Positions 22,385 through 25,250 of a DNA stretch of 25,250 bases are shown piece by piece. The DNA is taken from positions 1-25,250 of the forward strand of contig AZLU01000365.1 of the NCBI GenBank assembly GCA_002224055.1, read 5' to 3'. Source of the DNA: Pezizomycotina sp. ARF18 (lineage: Eukaryota; Ascomycota). The notes beneath the pieces were generated by a model. That model did not search any database and was not told the origin of the DNA. It was given only the letters and a program-made list of their open reading frames with translations. Positions within the stretch are counted from its first letter, which is position 1; every line of letters starts with the position of its first letter. The position numbers and the translations under genes are program-made.

Positions 22385-24216
22385 ATGTTACGGCAATCCC
22401 TCCGAAGACTCGCGCGGACGCGATCGGTACCGACATCATCCTCATCCTCCTCTCCCACCTCTTCTTCCTCATCTTTCATCCGCACGCCCTCCGTACACGC
22501 CCACGCCCACCAATTTCCCGCGACAGAGGCTTCCATACCTCCAGCAGACTACTCGTCGTGAAGCCGTTCCTGCCTGGCGGATATCGTGAAGGTACGTAAA
22601 AAGCTGTCAAAACCAGGGTGTGTCGCGTTATTATTATTTTTTTTTATCGTTATCGATAGCGCATGGGTTCAAGTGCGAAAAGTCCGGGGAAAAGCTAATG
22701 AAAATCCCGGGTTTTACCTACGCAGGCATCCGAGAATGCGAGATAATACAATGGTTCGTGGAACCGGGAGCGAAAGTGGAGCAGTTCGATAATATTGCGA
22801 GGTCCAGTCGGATAAAGCTTCGGTCGAGGTATATACAATAAATTTTTTTTTTTATTTTTTTTATTTTTTTTTTTTTTCCATTTGCTCTGTGCAAGAGAAA
22901 TAGTAAATTGAAGCTTCCAAAGAAATTATATGTTAATAGCAGTAAATCGCAATGCGTTTCTAGATATCGTCACGGTACGACGGCGTCATCAAGAAGCTAT
23001 ATTACGAAGCTGGTGATATGGCTATCGTCGGCAAGGTGGGCAAATCATCATTAAAAAAAAAAAAAAAAAGAAAGAAAAGTCAGAGTTTAGGGGACAATTT
23101 TTGGAAGACTATATATGCAATATCACGATAGCCGCTGGTAGATATCGATATGGTTGGCGAGAAGAAAGCTCGGCAGTGGAGACCTCGGCGGAGCCAGTAT
23201 CGGAGTCGGCAACAACACCATCTACGGCATCTTCAACCTCGTTCGAAGCTCCGGAAGCTACTCAGAGCGACCCATCGGGGAGGGTACGGGGCGAGCCATC
23301 CGGTAAACATGCAGCTCTCGCGACGCCAGCGGTGCGGAGAATGGTTCGCGAGTTCGGCCTGAATATAACCGACATCAAAGGCACAGGAAAGGACGGCAGG
23401 GTCCTCAAAGAGGACGTGACCCGCTTCGTGGAGTCCGGCGGAGCGAGAGATGCCGCACCAAAAATCACAGGCACAGCAGCAACCGCAAGCTGCACAAGTA
23501 ACAATTCCGCCGCAGAGGCAGTTCGGCGGAGCTCACGTAGCCCAAGCGGAAGAGACCGTAGCGCTGACACCCATCCAGAAAGAGATGTTCAAGATGATGA
23601 CGAAGTCCTTATCGATCCCCCATTTCATGTACGCGGACGAAGCGTGCATCGACCCGCTCGTCCGGCTGCGCGCCGTAGTGAACAAGCAGCTAGCGGCAAG
23701 CGGAGCGGCTTTAGTGAGCAAAGTGTCGTACATGCCTTTCTTCATCAAGGCCGTGTCGCTAGCGCTGAACGAGTACCCCATACTGAACAGCCGGCTAGAC
23801 CTCTCGACGAGGCCAAGCCCAAGCGGTCAAGAGGCCGCAGCACAACATTGGCATCGCTATGGATACCCCACGGGCTTAATAGTGCCGAATATCAAGAACG
23901 TCAATTCGCTGACCGTGCTGGAGATCGCCTACGAGCTAAACAGGCTGCAGGCCGCCGGGGCCGTCGGAAACTCAGCTCGGCAGACCTCAAGGGTGGTACC
24001 ATCACGCTAAGCAACATCGGCAATGTAGGTGGCACCTACGTGGCGCCCGTCGTCGTGACCAGCGAGGTTGCTATAATGGGGATCGGCAGATCGAAGGTTG
24101 TTCCGGCCTTCGACGAAGAGGGCTTGGTCGTGCCAAAGACATGATTAACTTCTCATGGGTGAGCGATTAATTGTTAATTCCTCTTTATTTATTTTTTTTC
24201 AATGCATTTCTCCTCG

Positions 24217-24248
<32 letters not shown>

Positions 24249-24614
24249 GGGGGGGGGGAAACGAAACATTACTTTTCTTTTTTTCGTTCCAATCGTTGGC
24301 TTCTTTCCTCTCGATGCTATTCGTAGCCTTGTTTATCATTGTTATCATTCTTTCCCCCCATGAATGAAGAAGGAAAGAAGAAGGAAAGAAGAAGGAAAGA
24401 AAGAACATGGAGAGTTCAGGCCACAAAGACCCTTTTTATGATATCTCATCTTTCCCCCTTCTCATCTGTTATTTTGATTCGCTTGGCTAACCTTTTTTCC
24501 ATTTATCCAGTCTGCGGACCATCGTGTCATCGACGGCGGAACTATGGCGAGAATGGCTGCTCTGGTTAAATCTTACTGCGAAAATCCAGAATGATGATCA
24601 CCCAGCTGAGATAG
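22385..24614 (+). CDS. Branched-chain 2-oxoacid dehydrogenase E2 (dihydrolipoyl transacylase), mitochondrial
   Basis: E2 core of the mitochondrial complex that oxidises 2-oxoacids from Leu, Ile and Val; it moves the acyl group from lipoyl-lysine to CoA. Five exons (22385-22591, 22726-22828, 22964-23035, 23132-24158, 24511-24614), about 500 residues, normal for the family. The Arg/Ser-rich, acid-free N-terminus (MLRQSLRRLARTRS) looks like a mitochondrial presequence. A lipoyl domain follows (IRECEIIQWFVEPGAKVEQF), with lipoyl-Lys in QSDKASVE (codon 22814-22816). An Ala/Ser/Gln-rich linker leads to the E3-binding domain (LATPAVRRMVREFGLNITDI) and then the acyltransferase core (LTPIQKEMFKMMTKSLSIPH; GLIVPNIKNVNSLTVLEI). 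The catalytic DHRVIDGG motif has His 24520-24522 and Asp 24532-24534. IRECE and the DHRVIDGG context point to the branched-chain type rather than pyruvate or 2-oxoglutarate E2. About a dozen one-base frame breaks occur, including 22517, 22575, 22799, 23155, 23465, 23866, 23972, 24137 and 24590. Confidence 0.94.
22592..22725 (+). other. E2 intron 1 (134 nt)
   Basis: Donor GTACGT, branch-like AGCTAATG, acceptor CTACGCAG. It splits the Gly codon G|GC of the conserved E-G-I-R-E lipoyl-domain start. Confidence 0.9.
22829..22963 (+). other. E2 intron 2 (135 nt)
   Basis: Donor GTATAT, T-rich interior (22842-22877), branch-like GTTAATAG, acceptor TTTCTAG. It lies directly after the lipoyl-lysine motif and joins KASVE to ISSRYDGVIKK. 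Confidence 0.9.
23036..23131 (+). other. E2 intron 3 (96 nt)
   Basis: Donor GTGGGC (weak), a run of 17 A at 23053-23069, acceptor CACGATAG. The choice rests on the protein: GDMAIVGK continues as PLVDIDMVGE at the end of the lipoyl domain. Confidence 0.85.
24220..24258 (+). repeat. T29-G10 double homopolymer in E2 intron 4
   Basis: 29 T (24220-24248) directly followed by 10 G (24249-24258). A G10 run is exceptional in this A/T-rich setting. Exact lengths are uncertain if the assembly is indel-rich. Confidence 0.9.
24366..24398 (+). repeat. 11-bp tandem repeat, three copies
   Basis: GAAGAAGGAAA repeated exactly three times, then partly continued as GAAAG. It lies inside E2 intron 4. Confidence 0.92.
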
Positions 24615-24727
24615 ACCGCGTAGAAAGTAAGTGGCCTGACCCGGGGAACAGCTTGAAGCTTCCGAAATGTCAGACGGGGAGAGAAGAACAAGTTGGAACT
24701 GAAAGGAAGAGAGACGACCAAAGCAAG

Positions 24728-24755
24728 AAAAAAAAAAAAAAAAAAAAAAAAAAAA
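24728..24755 (+). repeat. A28 homopolymer
   Basis: A run of 28 A about 115 bp after the E2 stop codon, probably in or just past its 3' UTR. Confidence 0.9.
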
Positions 24756-24945
24756 GGAAAGAACAGAGTCATTTAATAACATGTAGTATGATACGATCCG
24801 TCAAAATTTTTTTTCGGGTGCTGTTTTTCTGCAAATCGAGTGAACTAGGAAGAATGATTGCAACCAATTAATATATACTTTCCTTGTGGGTTGTGCCATT
24901 TGTTTCCTCTTTCTTTTGTTTTTTTATTCTTCTTCCCCTCATTTC

Positions 24946-24948
<3 letters not shown>

Positions 24949-24980
<32 letters not shown>
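24949..24980 (+). repeat. A32 homopolymer
   Basis: The longest homopolymer in the window, 32 A, preceded by a pyrimidine-rich stretch. Confidence 0.9.
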
Positions 24981-24982
<2 letters not shown>

Positions 24983-25250
24983 TTCGTAAACTTTGTATGT
25001 AATAATATATAAGATATCCAATATACATATGCATTTGCAAACTTTTCCCGTCTGCACAGCGGAAGGAAAAAGAATCAGCGAAATATTGTCTAACATGTCA
25101 CATACTTCTCTCGTGAGTAAAAAGGGTGAAATGAAAAAATCGCATGTTGGAAATACGAAACCTGTCAGAATTTTTTCAAATATTCAATTAAAAGTGGTTG
25201 GATTGTTACATCAGATCTTGCTTGGTAAAACAATAATAATTGCAAAAAAA

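Larger units (their letters stand above)
24159..24510 (+). other. E2 intron 4 (352 nt) with simple repeats
   Basis: Donor GTGAGC, branch-like TGGCTAACC, acceptor TTATCCAG. It joins MINFSW to SADHRVIDGG. It is the longest intron seen and contains T29 directly followed by G10, then an 11-bp tandem repeat. Expansion of these repeats accounts for the unusual length. Confidence 0.88.
24615..25250. other. Downstream A/T-rich DNA after the E2 gene
   Basis: No gene is seen. It holds an A28 run (24728-24755), an A32 run (24949-24980) and AT-rich DNA that could include the E2 3' UTR and its polyadenylation signals. The window ends in A-rich sequence with no sign of a further coding region. Confidence 0.6.

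Noticed and set aside
1-25250. CRISPR arrays, prokaryotic operons, phage or insertion sequences
   Set aside because: No regularly spaced repeats of the right form, no transposase or phage motif, and gene structure is clearly eukaryotic.

Overview
The window looks like nuclear DNA of a filamentous ascomycete fungus. It has spliced genes with short introns (mostly 60-190 nt) that carry GTATGT/GTAAGT-like donors, CTAAC/TACTAAT-like branch sites and pyrimidine-rich acceptors. The proteins match fungal families (Gcn20; mitochondrial branched-chain 2-oxoacid dehydrogenase E2), and coding DNA is visibly richer in G+C than the A/T-rich spacers. I cannot place it in a class or genus.

Layout: 1-2939, gene-poor, purine-rich spacer with a 49-bp tandem repeat near 519-645. 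2940-6263 (minus), a large, frame-broken, Ser/Arg/Pro-rich, probably disordered protein with an acidic WDDDFE motif, not identified. 6264-12560, low-complexity spacer with one unexplained 218-codon ORF (9452-10108, minus). 12561-15312 (plus), a Gcn20-type ABC-F ATPase in five exons. 15313-22384, spacer with several palindrome or dyad clusters (16096-16165, 18094-18188, 18884-18905, 20627-20662) and a weak candidate for a spliced micro-ORF (20104-20371). 22385-24614 (plus), the dihydrolipoyl transacylase (E2) of the branched-chain 2-oxoacid dehydrogenase complex in five exons. 24615-25250, A/T-rich downstream DNA.

The dominant property of the window is that each conserved gene is interrupted by many one-base frame breaks, roughly one per 100-250 coding bases, while motifs, splice sites and catalytic residues stay intact. 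Many breaks are explained by one missing base in a short homopolymer. This fits an indel-rich, unpolished assembly better than gene decay. It also means genes in the 'empty' spacers may be hidden, so absence calls here are weak.

Gcn20 (amino-acid starvation signalling) and the E2 (branched-chain amino-acid breakdown) share an amino-acid theme, but they lie 7 kb apart and nothing in the sequence shows co-regulation. I did not find a convincing new multi-gene system. The best unexplained signals are the TTCGCGAA/19-bp palindrome cluster near 18.1 kb, the other dyads, and the unidentified Ser-rich gene.
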